Counted from the stretch's first letter, positions 1-9,038 are shown. The stretch is 64,000 nucleotides of DNA from Agarivorans gilvus (GCF_001420915.1 NZ_CP013021.1:3506501-3570500), one strand, 5' to 3'. Notes: generated by a model from the sequence alone, not told the origin. Numbers and translations: made by a program.

Positions 1-1
1 A

Positions 2-178
2 GGCGCCGCCGGTTCGATAGGCTTAGCGCGGATCCAGCGTTTAGCCAATAAAATCCAATCGCCGGAGTTGCCAGCTTGGGCCGACAATGTGGAAGACTGG
101 ATTTATCAACTCAGTCACGACTACCCGGAAGATCTTAAGTTGCTAGATAAGGCCATTGCTGAGCATATCGAGCAATAG
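2..178 (+). CDS. arcB: ArcB sensor kinase, C-terminal HPt domain (5' end outside window)
   Basis: Only the last 58 codons are present, in frame from base 2 to the TAG at 176-178. The translation contains GAAGSIGL followed by QSPELPAWADNVEDWI, which I recognise as the C-terminal histidine-phosphotransfer domain of the anaerobic redox sensor kinase ArcB (the E. coli counterpart reads QSPDLPAWEDNVGEWI). The phosphorylated HPt histidine would lie just left of the window. ArcB relays phosphate to ArcA under respiration-limiting conditions. The identification rests on this strong tail match; nothing can be said about the sensor or kinase domains. Confidence 0.85.
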   Translation, partial: GAAGSIGLARIQRLANKIQSPELPAWADNVEDWIYQLSHDYPEDLKLLDKAIAEHIEQ

Positions 179-201
179 CCCAGCGATGAGCACTGAGTTG
201 T

Positions 202-1110
202 TTAAGCGAGGTTCACCAATACCAAGATCAGCAGTGGGCAAAGCAAGCTGAGAATAAAGCCGCTGGCGATGGCCACCGGTACCAACTGGTTGCCCCCGGC
301 TCGTTGTAACATCGGTAGCGAGAAGTCCATGGCGGTGGCACCCGCATAACCAATCGTGGCGGCGGGCGAGCGCAGCATCAAGCTGGGGATTAGCAGTAGA
401 GTGATTAACTCGCGGCTTAAATCTGCAAAAAAGACGGTACTGCCGATCAGTGGGTTTACCGCTTCGGTGAGCAAGGCACCCGATAAGGAGTACCAGCCAA
501 AGCCGCTGCTCATGGCCAAACCTACTGAATAGGGTAAATCAAACCAGTAGGCGCAGATAAGCCCAGCGGGAATCGAACTTAATACCATCACCAGTGCGAT
601 GATCAGCCCACGGCGGTTGAGTAGTAATTGGCGAACACTGATCCCCGCACTGCGCAGTTCTATGCCGATGCAAAATATCAATGCAATGAGTGCGTATTCG
701 GCTAACTCTCCCTGAGCGGGAAGACGTTGCTGATACAATAACCCCAAAAGCAAACCCAACATGAGCAAGCTAATGAGTACTAAAGGATCTTTAAACAAGG
801 CCCACTTGTGAGTACTGCGCGCCTGCTGCGGCTCGGCCTTTGGCATATCTAAAAAGCGTCCTACCCAAACTAGAGCCGAGAGGTTAAACAGTAATAACAA
901 GGCGATTAAGCTAAGGCTTTGATAGAGCAATTGCAGAATGTTTTGACCCAGATTATCAACAAAAGCCAAGCCATAACCCATTAAGAACAAGATGAGATAG
1001 AGCATCCAGCTGCTTAATCGGCGAACAAGTATTAATCCAGAAGGATGTTTTAGGGGAATGGCATAGCCAACAATTAATGCACCTAAAATAATCAATAAGC
1101 TGCTATACAT
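202..1110 (-). CDS. lysO: Lysine exporter LysO family membrane protein
   Basis: A 302-residue inner-membrane protein with about eight to ten hydrophobic segments. It matches E. coli LysO (YbjE) along its length: an LLIILGALIVGYAIPL-type start, LNRRGLIIA, SGFGWYSLSGALLTEA, and the GATAMDFSLPMLQRAGG motif near the C-terminus. LysO exports L-lysine and toxic analogues such as thialysine. I start at the ATG ending at 1110 because AAGGA lies 7 bases upstream; an in-frame TTG six codons earlier is less likely. It converges on arcB. No lysine riboswitch is visible upstream, although lysO genes in some species carry one. Confidence 0.9.
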   Translation of the reverse strand: MYSSLLIILGALIVGYAIPLKHPSGLILVRRLSSWMLYLILFLMGYGLAFVDNLGQNILQLLYQSLSLIALLLLFNLSALVWVGRFLDMPKAEPQQARSTHKWALFKDPLVLISLLMLGLLLGLLYQQRLPAQGELAEYALIALIFCIGIELRSAGISVRQLLLNRRGLIIALVMVLSSIPAGLICAYWFDLPYSVGLAMSSGFGWYSLSGALLTEAVNPLIGSTVFFADLSRELITLLLIPSLMLRSPAATIGYAGATAMDFSLPMLQRAGGNQLVPVAIASGFILSLLCPLLILVLVNLA

Positions 1111-1278
1111 CTCTGTGTCCTTACTCAAGCGGAGCTGAAATATAGCAGTAAATATGGCGGCTCACCAGTTTCGATTAAGCCTTGTTGGTAGACGACTTAT
1201 TGACTTGGCTGGGGGAGCGAAAGGGTAGGCTAAGCAAACCTGGTAATTGTCGATTATCTTTAGCCAAGGGCCAGTTTG

Positions 1279-1998
1279 CTAGGCCAAAATTGATCCCTGG
1301 TGACCAAGTTCTGGTTGAGCCCGATAGCTGCGAAATAGTCGATCCCAACAGGACAAATTAAAACCGTAGTTACTGTTATGTTCATGATATAGCTGAGAGT
1401 GGTGTACTCGGTGCATGTCTGGGGTTACAAGGGCGTGTCTTAGTCGTGCGTCCCATCGTTGCGGAAGATTTAGGTTGCTATGATTAAACATGGCCATGCC
1501 GTTGAGAATCACTTCAAATAAAAATATCGCCAACAACGGTGGGCCTAAAATGACGATTAGCGCCAGTTTAATTGCCATCGATAAGGCTATCTCGATGGGG
1601 TGAAAACGCAGACCCAGGCTCACATCGTAGTCGGGGTCAACATGGTGAACGCGATGCACCCGCCAAAGTAGTGGAATGGCGTGAAATAAGCGGTGCTGCC
1701 AATAAATGGCAAGGTCAAATAACAATAAACAGATAGCAATACTGAGCCAACTTGGCAGTGCCAGTTGATTCAATACGCCCCAGTGTTGTTGCTCTGCCAG
1801 TGAACCTAAAGCCAGAGTGCCCAAGGGGAATATTAGCTTAATTGTTAAGCTATTAAGCACAATTAAGCCAAGGTTACTCGGCCAGCGCTGTCGCCGAGGG
1901 AAACGCCGAGCATGCCTAGGCCAAGCCCATTCTAAAATCATGAAAAGACTGAGTAGACCAACAAATAGGGCTAGCCGCCAAAATTCTAAATATTGCAT
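1279..1998 (-). CDS. Sterol desaturase / fatty acid hydroxylase family membrane protein
   Basis: A 239-aa membrane protein with the histidine clusters of the di-iron fatty acid hydroxylase superfamily: HRLFH, HRVHHVD and a later HRVHHS near the C-terminus, plus an FHPIE motif. Four or more hydrophobic segments surround them. Such enzymes hydroxylate or desaturate membrane-embedded lipids using oxygen. The substrate cannot be read from sequence; bacterial members act on sterols, hopanoids, carotenoids, ornithine lipids or ether lipids. It stands alone, in the same direction as lysO about 170 bases away, so co-transcription is possible but unproven. Confidence 0.8.
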   Translation of the reverse strand: MQYLEFWRLALFVGLLSLFMILEWAWPRHARRFPRRQRWPSNLGLIVLNSLTIKLIFPLGTLALGSLAEQQHWGVLNQLALPSWLSIAICLLLFDLAIYWQHRLFHAIPLLWRVHRVHHVDPDYDVSLGLRFHPIEIALSMAIKLALIVILGPPLLAIFLFEVILNGMAMFNHSNLNLPQRWDARLRHALVTPDMHRVHHSQLYHEHNSNYGFNLSCWDRLFRSYRAQPELGHQGSILA

Positions 1999-2262
1999 GA
2001 GCTGAGTATAGTTAGGCGCTCAGGATGCACCAAGGGATAAACTTGTTTATTAAGAAGCGAAAACAGAGATGAGAGAGTCGCTGTTGAGTTTCTATTTACA
2101 AGTTTGTTGGTATGACATAGCCTTATTTCTTTTTAGCTAATTTTTATTCTATTTTTTTGATAGCTATAACAATTTCAAGCCATAGCGCAGGCTATTTTGG
2201 TCGATTGATTTAGTATGGCTGAATTAGCATTAGTCGTTACCCCCAAGTAAATTCTTATAGTT

Positions 2263-3465
2263 ATGATCGAGTCTAAACCAGATCTAAGAATCGTAGATAT
2301 TAACGCCTTGAAAAAGGGTATGTATGTAGTCGCAATTGCTAGCCAGACCGGCAAGGCTAACGTAGCTAAAGCTGGCCGGATTACCGAAGACAAGCAGCTT
2401 AAAGCCTTAAAAGATAAAGGCATTATTAATGTCACGGTAGACTGGTCACGAAGCAGCGTCGATGAAGCGTCTGAGCTAAGCACTGTGGATGAGGGGAGGC
2501 GCGCGCCCGTTCCTGAAACCAGAAGCTCTACTCCGGAAAGTGAAAAACGTGCTGCTAAGCGCTTATTTAATGAAGCCAAAAATCTACAAAGTAAGTACTT
2601 TAAGCAATTGCAGCATGGCGACTCCATCGATTTACAACCCATGGAGCGAGCCGCCGAAGGCCTGATTAACTCTCTGGAAAGCCAAAGTAATGCCCTGTTA
2701 TGCCTCGCAAAAATTAGAGCTAAAGATAAATACTTAATGGAGCACTCACTGAATGTGGGCATGCTGTTAGCTTATTTTGGTCGTTTCTTGGGTATGAACA
2801 AAAATAAGCAAAAGCAGTTATTGATGGGCGGCATGTTACACGACATAGGTAAGATAAAGACTCCCGATGAGGTATTGCATAAGCCGGGCAAATTAAGCGA
2901 TGAAGAGTTTGTGATTATGCGCCAGCACGTGGTGCATAGTTACCAGATCCTCAAGGCTCAAGAAGGAGTATCCACCACCATGCTGGATATCGCCCGTAAT
3001 CACCATGAGCGTTTAGACGGCAAGGGTTATCCTAATCAATTAAAGGGCGAGCAGCTCTCTGAAACCACCCGCATGGCCAACATTGTGGACTGTTATGATG
3101 CGCTTACTGCTGACCGGGTTTATAAGAGTGGAATGCCCCCAACGGCGGCTTTTAGAATATTGTTGGCAGGCGTTGATAGTCAATTTGATAAGGTCTTGGT
3201 TGAGAAGTTCATTCGCTGTATGGGCGTATATCCCGTTGGCACCGCAGTGAAGTTAAAATCGGGTCGTTTAGCGGTAGTGGTGCAGCGTAATTCGGAGAAG
3301 CCATTAAACCCAGTGGTTAAGGTGATATTCAATACCTTAACCAATACGCATACTGAAGTTAGGTTACTCGATTTAAGTAAATACTCGCATGATCTGATCG
3401 AAGAGGCGGTATCTGCACGGGATTATGGCCTGTCGATTGACAATTTCTTGGTGGACCAGCCTTAA
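2263..3465 (+). CDS. HD-GYP domain cyclic-di-GMP phosphodiesterase with N-terminal DUF3391
   Basis: A 400-aa cytoplasmic protein. Residues 1-130 look like DUF3391, which commonly precedes HD-GYP domains. From about 160 the HD-GYP domain is intact: HSLNVG, GGMLHDIGKIKTP (metal-binding HD), then HHERLDGKGYP (the GYP signature) and DCYDALTADRVY. It is therefore expected to hydrolyse cyclic di-GMP through a metal centre. No receiver or membrane domain is present. Monocistronic; it ends 17 bases from the convergent PCuAC gene with no clear hairpin between them. Confidence 0.9.
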   Translation: MIESKPDLRIVDINALKKGMYVVAIASQTGKANVAKAGRITEDKQLKALKDKGIINVTVDWSRSSVDEASELSTVDEGRRAPVPETRSSTPESEKRAAKRLFNEAKNLQSKYFKQLQHGDSIDLQPMERAAEGLINSLESQSNALLCLAKIRAKDKYLMEHSLNVGMLLAYFGRFLGMNKNKQKQLLMGGMLHDIGKIKTPDEVLHKPGKLSDEEFVIMRQHVVHSYQILKAQEGVSTTMLDIARNHHERLDGKGYPNQLKGEQLSETTRMANIVDCYDALTADRVYKSGMPPTAAFRILLAGVDSQFDKVLVEKFIRCMGVYPVGTAVKLKSGRLAVVVQRNSEKPLNPVVKVIFNTLTNTHTEVRLLDLSKYSHDLIEEAVSARDYGLSIDNFLVDQP

Positions 3466-3482
3466 ACTCCCGCGCCTCAATC

Positions 3483-3923
3483 TTAGTGCTGCATTTTCTT
3501 CATCAACATGACTTTTTTCACCGGCAGAGTGATGCGCTGTTGGCTGCCGTCGGAAAAATTAAGCTCTAAGTCTAACTCTTGGCCTTCTTTAAAACTTTGT
3601 TGAAGGTTAAATAGCATTAGGTGTAAACCGCCAGGCTTTAGCTCTACGCTGGAATGAGCTGGCACTTCTATTTTTTCAATTTGACGCATTTTCATCACTT
3701 CACCATCCATGCTCATGGTGTGTAATTCGACTCGGCCGGCGGCTGGTGTATTAGCCGAAACCAGGCTAATGGCGTGCTCTGAGGGGTTATTCAGGCGTAA
3801 GAAAATAGCACTGGTGGGCGCGTTGGGAGGTGTTGCTCTGGCGTAAGCCCCAGTTAATTCTAGAGAAGCCGCTAAAGAGTAGCCGCTAAATATTAGGCCT
3901 ATTATTAGTAGAAATGCTCGCAT
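3483..3923 (-). CDS. PCuAC copper chaperone, periplasmic
   Basis: A 146-aa protein with an N-terminal signal peptide ending near SLAAS. The PCuAC fold signature is present: ARATPPNAPTSAIFL, HTMSMDGEVMKMR and GGLHLMLF, giving the His/Met ligands that bind Cu(I) outside the cytoplasmic membrane. It delivers copper to the CuA or CuB site of heme-copper oxidases, usually with SCO. It is last in a three-gene operon, 9 bases after the SCO gene. AAGGA lies upstream of its ATG. Confidence 0.9.
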   Translation of the reverse strand: MRAFLLIIGLIFSGYSLAASLELTGAYARATPPNAPTSAIFLRLNNPSEHAISLVSANTPAAGRVELHTMSMDGEVMKMRQIEKIEVPAHSSVELKPGGLHLMLFNLQQSFKEGQELDLELNFSDGSQQRITLPVKKVMLMKKMQH

Positions 3924-3932
3924 TATGGGTCC

Positions 3933-4547
3933 TTATGGTTGGCTTAATAGTTGTTGTATTTTATCGATCACTGGTTGAGGGTCTAGGGTATGAGGGACTT
4001 TAGCTAGCAACTCTCCCTTGGGGTTAATGAAATAGAAAAAGGAATTATGATCCACGCTATATTCCAGCTCCGAGTCGGGAATATCCACATATTGATAATA
4101 TACTCCTAGGCTTTGACTTAAGCCGAGTAACTGCCCTTCTTGAGGGCTTAATCCTACAATGTCAGGGTGAAAATAGCCGGCATAGGTCGTCACCATTTCA
4201 GGTGTATCTCGCTTCGGGTCAACACTGATAAACAAACTTTGTAATTGAGCCGCTTGAGCGGGCGATATTTCTCCTAGCGCAGCGCTAAGCACGGCTAAAG
4301 AAGTGGGGCAAACATCGGGACAGTGAGTAAAACCAAAGTAGGCAATATACAGACGCTTATCATCGCTTAGCCCCTGAAAACGGCCATCACTGCTGGTGAT
4401 TTTAAATAAATTATTAGGCACCGTGGTGATCACCGCAGACGGACTCTCGGACACTTGAGGGCTAGGCGCGGGCTTAATCCATTGGAAACTAACAATGCCG
4501 GCAACGGCACTCAAGCAGATGACGGCTATCCAGATGAGATATTTCAT
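3933..4547 (-). CDS. SCO1/SenC family copper-binding protein
   Basis: A 204-aa protein with an N-terminal membrane anchor (residues 1-24) and a thioredoxin-like SCO domain. The copper ligands are present: CPDVC, and a histidine in DHNSFFYFIN near the C-terminus. YFGFTHCPDVCPT and SVDPKRDTPE are family hallmarks. SCO proteins metallate or reduce the CuA site of cytochrome oxidase. Its ATG overlaps the stop of the upstream 150-aa gene by 4 bases (ATGA), and PCuAC follows, so the three are one operon. Confidence 0.92.
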   Translation of the reverse strand: MKYLIWIAVICLSAVAGIVSFQWIKPAPSPQVSESPSAVITTVPNNLFKITSSDGRFQGLSDDKRLYIAYFGFTHCPDVCPTSLAVLSAALGEISPAQAAQLQSLFISVDPKRDTPEMVTTYAGYFHPDIVGLSPQEGQLLGLSQSLGVYYQYVDIPDSELEYSVDHNSFFYFINPKGELLAKVPHTLDPQPVIDKIQQLLSQP

Positions 4548-4996
4548 TGGCTATCAACCTCAAAACTTAGGGCTAGGGGACGGCTGGCATCCAAAGAGGT
4601 AATTTCGGCTCGCCAACGCATTTTTCCGGTATTGCAAATCGGCAGTAACAGTTCGCTTTGATAACTGCCATTGGCATTGGGCTGCAAGTTAACTTTAACT
4701 TCACCCATATACATGTCTATACCCTGTAAACTTAATTCCAGAGGTGGTGGGTTTTCTAGATTGGTGCTTAGCCGCAGCGGCTGAGCTAACATGGCAGGCA
4801 GAGAGTCAGAAGGTAGGCTCAGTTGCCATTGTTGTTGTTCAACAAACCAAGAACACCGGCCTTGTTGTAGGGCCGAGCAATGCTCAAAATGAATATCAGC
4901 TGGCTTCGCTTGCCAATAGCTATAGCCAAAACCCAATGCAAATGCACCCGCAATAGTGCCGCAGACCAGCAGTGTTTTTTTAATTAAAGCAGACAA
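4544..4996 (-). CDS. Hypothetical membrane-anchored protein, first gene of the SCO/PCuAC operon
   Basis: A 150-aa protein with one N-terminal hydrophobic segment (residues 8-27) and an exported remainder. I do not recognise a named domain. It contains three spaced cysteines (EHCSALQQGRCSW and PICNTG) and a beta-rich C-terminus (GSYQSELLLPICNTGKMRW). Position as the first gene of an operon with SCO and PCuAC, with a 4-base overlap to SCO, suggests a role in copper delivery or oxidase assembly. Similar unnamed genes accompany SCO in other gammaproteobacteria, but the function here is inference. Confidence 0.7.
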   Translation of the reverse strand: MSALIKKTLLVCGTIAGAFALGFGYSYWQAKPADIHFEHCSALQQGRCSWFVEQQQWQLSLPSDSLPAMLAQPLRLSTNLENPPPLELSLQGIDMYMGEVKVNLQPNANGSYQSELLLPICNTGKMRWRAEITSLDASRPLALSFEVDSQ

Positions 4997-5148
4997 TTAT
5001 CAGTCCATGGTAGTGATGCGCCGAGGCGCGGTTAGCAGGCAAGCTAATCTACTCTGCTTGCTTTCATCTCTCAAGCCTAAATAATAATAGCGAGAATTAC
5101 TGAGAACTAATTCCAATTCCTTCGGTCTGTTTATAGAAAGGAGAGCCG

Positions 5149-6021
5149 ATGTTTAAACGAGTGAGGCGATGGACGGTAGTGCTGTTACTGAGTGTTGTGC
5201 TCAGCGGCTGTGGTATGCGTTTTGTTTACAATAATCTCGATTGGTTGGCCTATTGGTTGATAGATGATTATGTAGAGCTCACAGAGCAACAACAGCAGCA
5301 ATTTGAACCGATGTTGCAAGATTGGCTCGCTTGGCACCGCAGTAGCCAACTGCCGATTTACTTGGCGCAGTTACAGTTATTTCGGGCGCAACTTGTCGCT
5401 GGGATCACCCCTGAGCAATTAAAAGAACAAGTGGCCGCTTGGCGAGAAAATGTGCGGGTGGTGGCCAACTATGTCTACCGAGACCTGGCCGAGCTAGCCC
5501 AGAGCGCAACACCACAACAGGTGAATCAGTTTATTAGTCAACTGGCGCAACAGCAGCAAACGGAGCACCGCCAGCAAAGCCATCTGGAATACCGTCAAGA
5601 GCATCTCAGCGAGAGTGTTGAGCGCTGGCTGGGAAGTGTGAATGCTCAGCAGCAAACGCTAATTGAACGGATGGCCGAGCAATTAGTGGATACTCGCCCC
5701 GATTGGTCTGCGGTGCAAAGCAAGTGGCAACAATATTTGGCCTTCAGTATGAGTCAGCCGCGTCAACAAGCCTACCTAGAGCAGCGTTTTTATGTATTGT
5801 TAGTTGAATCTGAGCAACTTTGGCCACAGCCGCTAGCGGCGCGTTTTAACGCAAACCATCAAATATGGGCGCAGGGAATGAGCGAAATATTGGCCTTGAC
5901 CAATGCCAAACAAAAGCGCTATTTGTTGGCAAAGCTGGATGCTTATATAGAAGACTTACAATTACTGATAGGTGAGGACGGTTTGACTAAGCCTGCGGTA
6001 CTGGCAGGCTTAGCCAATTAG
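5149..6021 (+). CDS. DUF6279-type lipoprotein
   Basis: A 290-aa protein with a type II signal peptide ending in the lipobox LSGCG, so the mature protein starts at Cys21. The MRFVYNNLDWLAYWLIDDYVELTEQQ opening is typical of the uncharacterised DUF6279 family of helical, Gln-rich periplasmic lipoproteins. AAAGGAG lies 6 bases before the ATG. No function is known to me. It is monocistronic, and its stop is 5 bases from the convergent satP stop. Confidence 0.8.
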   Translation: MFKRVRRWTVVLLLSVVLSGCGMRFVYNNLDWLAYWLIDDYVELTEQQQQQFEPMLQDWLAWHRSSQLPIYLAQLQLFRAQLVAGITPEQLKEQVAAWRENVRVVANYVYRDLAELAQSATPQQVNQFISQLAQQQQTEHRQQSHLEYRQEHLSESVERWLGSVNAQQQTLIERMAEQLVDTRPDWSAVQSKWQQYLAFSMSQPRQQAYLEQRFYVLLVESEQLWPQPLAARFNANHQIWAQGMSEILALTNAKQKRYLLAKLDAYIEDLQLLIGEDGLTKPAVLAGLAN

Positions 6022-6026
6022 TTAGC

Positions 6027-6632
6027 TTACGCGGCAACTTTCAGTGCTTGTGGCTGTTGCTTAAATTGTAGCGGACGGCCAACTGGCAAAATGGTGCGAC
6101 CAAATTCGCCATTGAGTACTTGGGCCATGGCAAAATAAATCGCCGATAAACCACAGAAAATACCCTCAAAACCGGCGATGGTGCCGATTAAGGCATTGCC
6201 AGTAAAATCACGTATGGCCAATAACGCAAACAATAACGTTAGGCTACCAAATACCACTTGTTTGGCGGTGGGGTAACGTAATGAACCAATAAACATGAAG
6301 GCGGTAAATAGCCCCCACAGGCTTAAGTACCAGCCCATGAACCCATGTGGACTAGCTTCGGCCAAGCCCATTTTAGGCAGTAGCAACAAGCCAACAAAGC
6401 TAAGCCAGAATAAGCCGTAAGAGGTAAACGCAGTAGTACCGAAAGTATCGCCTCGTTTGAAGCACATTATGCCGACGATAACCTGTGACAGACCGCCATA
6501 AAACAGTCCCATGGCTAGGATCATGGCATCAATAGGAAAAAAACCAGCATTGTGAATGTTGAGTAAAACGGTAGTCATACCGAAACCCATTAATCCAAGT
6601 GGGGCGGGGTTTGCGGTAGTGGTAGTGCTCAT
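6027..6632 (-). CDS. satP: Acetate/succinate permease, GPR1/FUN34/SatP family
   Basis: A 201-aa inner-membrane protein with six predicted transmembrane segments. The N-terminal NPAPLGLMGFG motif defines the AceTr (SatP/YaaH) family, which imports acetate and succinate with protons; FTSYGLFWLSF and the GTIAGFEGIFCGLSAIY region also fit. The start chosen is ATG at 6632, with GGAAG 8 bases upstream and the conserved motif nine residues in; an upstream in-frame start would add 18 atypical residues. A CRP-like site lies about 80 bases upstream, which fits carbon-source control of the E. coli homologue. Confidence 0.88.
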   Translation of the reverse strand: MSTTTTANPAPLGLMGFGMTTVLLNIHNAGFFPIDAMILAMGLFYGGLSQVIVGIMCFKRGDTFGTTAFTSYGLFWLSFVGLLLLPKMGLAEASPHGFMGWYLSLWGLFTAFMFIGSLRYPTAKQVVFGSLTLLFALLAIRDFTGNALIGTIAGFEGIFCGLSAIYFAMAQVLNGEFGRTILPVGRPLQFKQQPQALKVAA

Positions 6633-6711
6633 AGTGTGTGCTTCCAAAATAAAGGGTAAAAGTGATGCGCTTTGTGGGCGGTGCATTATCTGAGCGAGAC
6701 TAGCCGATTGA

Positions 6712-6727
6712 TGTGATCTAGATCAAT
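6712..6727. promoter_or_regulatory. Candidate CRP binding site upstream of satP
   Basis: TGTGA-TCTAGA-TCAAT has a perfect left CRP half-site and a partial right half (TCA of TCACA) at the correct 6-base spacing. It is centred about 85 bases upstream of the satP ATG. A CRP-activated acetate permease would be expected from E. coli. The assignment is by eye, and the site could also act on the divergent isomerase gene. Confidence 0.4.
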
Positions 6728-6811
6728 CTTTTATTTGGTTTTTTTAATGGAATTTCGTCAGGTATTTTCCTAAGGTGGAAAGACCATCGAATGGGTAAAT
6801 TTAAGAGTCCT

Positions 6812-7153
6812 ATGCCACATTGTATCGTTGAATATTCTGCTGATTTAAAAGCGCATCTTGATATTCAGCAAGTCTTGCATCAGTTATTTGTTTTGCTTGA
6901 AAAAAGTGCTGAGTTTGATAGCGCGGCGATCAAGTTAAGAGCGCAGCCTTACAGCGATGTATTCAGTGGTTTGGCCGACCACAGTTTCATGCATATTCGC
7001 TTACATATTCTATCCGGGCGTAGCCCACAACAGAAATTGGCGCTGACTAGCGCCATCGTGAACGGTTTGTCTGCCCAGTTAGCCATGGTAAAAAGTTTGA
7101 GCGCCGAAGTAGTGGATATTCAGCGCGAAAGCTACACCAAGCGGCTGACTTAG
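6812..7153 (+). CDS. 5-carboxymethyl-2-hydroxymuconate isomerase (CHMI/HpcD) family protein
   Basis: A 113-aa protein of the tautomerase superfamily: MPHCIVEYSADL at the start, a central HIRLHILSGRS block, and ESYTKRLT at the end. CHMI uses the amino group of Pro2 (N-terminal after Met removal) as general base. This decides the start at 6812 rather than an ATG seven codons earlier, which would bury the proline. In homoprotocatechuate degradation it isomerises 5-carboxymethyl-2-hydroxymuconate. No other hpc genes are nearby, so the physiological substrate is uncertain. Its end overlaps the convergent esterase gene by 4 bases. Confidence 0.8.
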   Translation: MPHCIVEYSADLKAHLDIQQVLHQLFVLLEKSAEFDSAAIKLRAQPYSDVFSGLADHSFMHIRLHILSGRSPQQKLALTSAIVNGLSAQLAMVKSLSAEVVDIQRESYTKRLT

Positions 7154-8148
7154 TCCGCAGCGTTTAAGTCAAATTTATCCAAAAGGGTTAAACGGGTGAG
7201 CGCTAGCTGGGTTGGCCCCTGTGGCTGGTGAATCAAGCGTAAACAACCAATTTCACAAAACAGTAAATCCTCAGCCACCGGGTAGAGCTGAAAGCTCAGT
7301 TCCTTATCTTGTAAATCCTTGCACAACAAGCGCAGTCCTTGTTGAGGATGCTGCTCAATGCTTACGTAGTCTTGTTGATTGCCATAGTCGCCAATAAACA
7401 ACTTGGGATCGAGTTGTGAAGCGGCTGGGCGTTGCGCTTGAGAATTTGCTTGTTCGAGCAACCAACACCAAAAGCTTTGGCTGGCATACACATCATCCCA
7501 GATGTTGTGAGCGTGCTGAGGGTACCAAGTGCTATGCAGCGGAGCCTGCCGTGGCAGCAGACTGAGTTTATCGGCCAGCTCTATCGAGAATTCGGCCGGA
7601 ATTACTTCGTCTTTGAGGCCATGAGCCAGATGAATCGGCAAGGAGTTGAGGCGCTGGTAGAGTTCGTCACAGATGGGGCGAGCGGGTAGCTTCAACGACC
7701 AAGGAGCCAGGCGATTTGGGTCGCCAGCAGCGAGAACGCTTAGTGCGGCGAAGCGTTGCGGCTGAGCCAAGGCAAGGTTGGCTACACCAAATCCCCCCAT
7801 GCTCAAACCGGTTAAATAGATGCGCTGAGGATCAATATTAAATTGCTGTTCAATTTCGTCTAATAAACTAATTAGTTCATGTACTGCCCAAGCGCTGCGC
7901 CCCTCTGGAATATGTGGGCTAATACAAATAGCGTCTAGGTGGGCCTTTTGTAAGTAAGCATTGGGGCCAAAATCGAGTAGTTGTTTGATGTCGCCGCCAA
8001 TTTCACCGCGACCATGTAAAAACAATACTAAGGGATAGGCTCGGTTGGCCTCTAATGACTGCGGCTGGCTCACCAAATAGTGATAAGAAGGATATTGCTG
8101 ATGATGATGATGTTGAACAGAGATGGAATGAGAAAGCGCTGTGTTCAC
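7150..8148 (-). CDS. Alpha/beta hydrolase, esterase/peptidase-like (COG4099 type)
   Basis: A 332-aa protein without a signal peptide. The alpha/beta-hydrolase core runs from about residue 20 to 235: LVLFLHGRGEIGG (oxyanion region), the nucleophile elbow GLSMGG, an acid in HGLKDEVIPAEF and the histidine in YPQHAHNIWDDVY. A roughly 90-residue C-terminal extension is unassigned. The call is a serine esterase or predicted peptidase; the substrate is unknown. A GTG start is preceded by GGAGC. An HHHHQQ run near the N-terminus is natural sequence, not a tag. Confidence 0.75.
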   Translation of the reverse strand: MNTALSHSISVQHHHHQQYPSYHYLVSQPQSLEANRAYPLVLFLHGRGEIGGDIKQLLDFGPNAYLQKAHLDAICISPHIPEGRSAWAVHELISLLDEIEQQFNIDPQRIYLTGLSMGGFGVANLALAQPQRFAALSVLAAGDPNRLAPWSLKLPARPICDELYQRLNSLPIHLAHGLKDEVIPAEFSIELADKLSLLPRQAPLHSTWYPQHAHNIWDDVYASQSFWCWLLEQANSQAQRPAASQLDPKLFIGDYGNQQDYVSIEQHPQQGLRLLCKDLQDKELSFQLYPVAEDLLFCEIGCLRLIHQPQGPTQLALTRLTLLDKFDLNAAD

Positions 8149-8201
8149 GTTAAGCTCCTTTAACTAACCCTAACGTGAACCATCATAGCGATTAAAAGCG
8201 A

Positions 8202-8882
8202 TTAAAAATAGAGACGTACCACTGATTCCACCACACAAGCTGGGCGACGACAGCCTTCAATTTCCACGGTGATTTCTTTCACCAGTTCTAAACCGCGTTT
8301 AATCGGATTCACTTTAGTTAAGCGGGTGCGGGCACGGATCCGGTTATTCACCTTAACTGGATAAGGGAAACGCACTTGGTTAATGCCGTAGTTCACCATC
8401 ATTTTTGCCGAAGGATATTGCGGGTTATCTGGGTCAACACTTTCGGTGAGCGCGGGCAATAAAGACAGGGTTAAAAAGCCATGAGCAATGGTGGTTTTAA
8501 ACGGCGATTCTTCGGCTGCTCGCTCGGGATCGGTATGTAACCATTGGTGATCCTTGGTGACATCGGCAAATTGGTTGATTCGCTCTTGAGTAACGGTGAG
8601 CCAGTCGCCAATGTGGATCTCTTCGCCTAACTGCATCGACAACTCCTCCAATAACGCTTCGGCTTTGGGGTGTAGTTCAATGGTCTCTTTAGTGTTGGCG
8701 GGTTGCTCGGCAGCACTGCTAAGTTGGTGTTCTTTAACCCAACTCACTAACTGGTGGTGGTGAGCTTTATTAAGAAACTCGAGCCAATAGTCACGAATGG
8801 CCGGAGATAGCCAATCCTTTAACTCAAATGGGTTTTGAGCCAGCATTTCTCTCTTTTTCTTAATAAAATCAACTACCTTCAT
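8202..8882 (-). CDS. MaoC family dehydratase (R-specific enoyl hydratase-like)
   Basis: A 226-aa protein. The hotdog domain occupies residues 85-225, with the hydratase signature FADVTKDHQWLHTDPERA (catalytic Asp and His) and FKTTIAHGFLTLSLLPAL. The N-terminal 80 residues are helical and charged. MaoC enzymes hydrate enoyl-CoA; in related bacteria such stand-alone genes are linked to fatty acid or polyhydroxyalkanoate metabolism. Neighbours do not help, since the SMC cassette ends 157 bases downstream. Confidence 0.85.
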   Translation of the reverse strand: MKVVDFIKKKREMLAQNPFELKDWLSPAIRDYWLEFLNKAHHHQLVSWVKEHQLSSAAEQPANTKETIELHPKAEALLEELSMQLGEEIHIGDWLTVTQERINQFADVTKDHQWLHTDPERAAEESPFKTTIAHGFLTLSLLPALTESVDPDNPQYPSAKMMVNYGINQVRFPYPVKVNNRIRARTRLTKVNPIKRGLELVKEITVEIEGCRRPACVVESVVRLYF

Positions 8883-9038
8883 GTGCTCTCTCTATTTTTC
8901 CCAGGCTCTCGAGTGGGCCTATTCTAAAATAATCGCTAAGTCAGTCAAATAATTCTTAAAACTAAAGCTAGGTCACAGTAAACAATCTACGCCCTAGCTG
9001 CTGGTTTTAGTTACCCGGTTGAATATGTTAGGCCGAAT

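Noticed and set aside
1129..1278. Lysine riboswitch upstream of lysO
   Set aside because: The interval is only about 150 bases, ends in the neighbouring gene, and shows no lysine aptamer features by eye.
2175..2762. 195-aa open frame on the minus strand
   Set aside because: It lies entirely opposite the HD-GYP gene and has no recognisable motif; a shadow frame.
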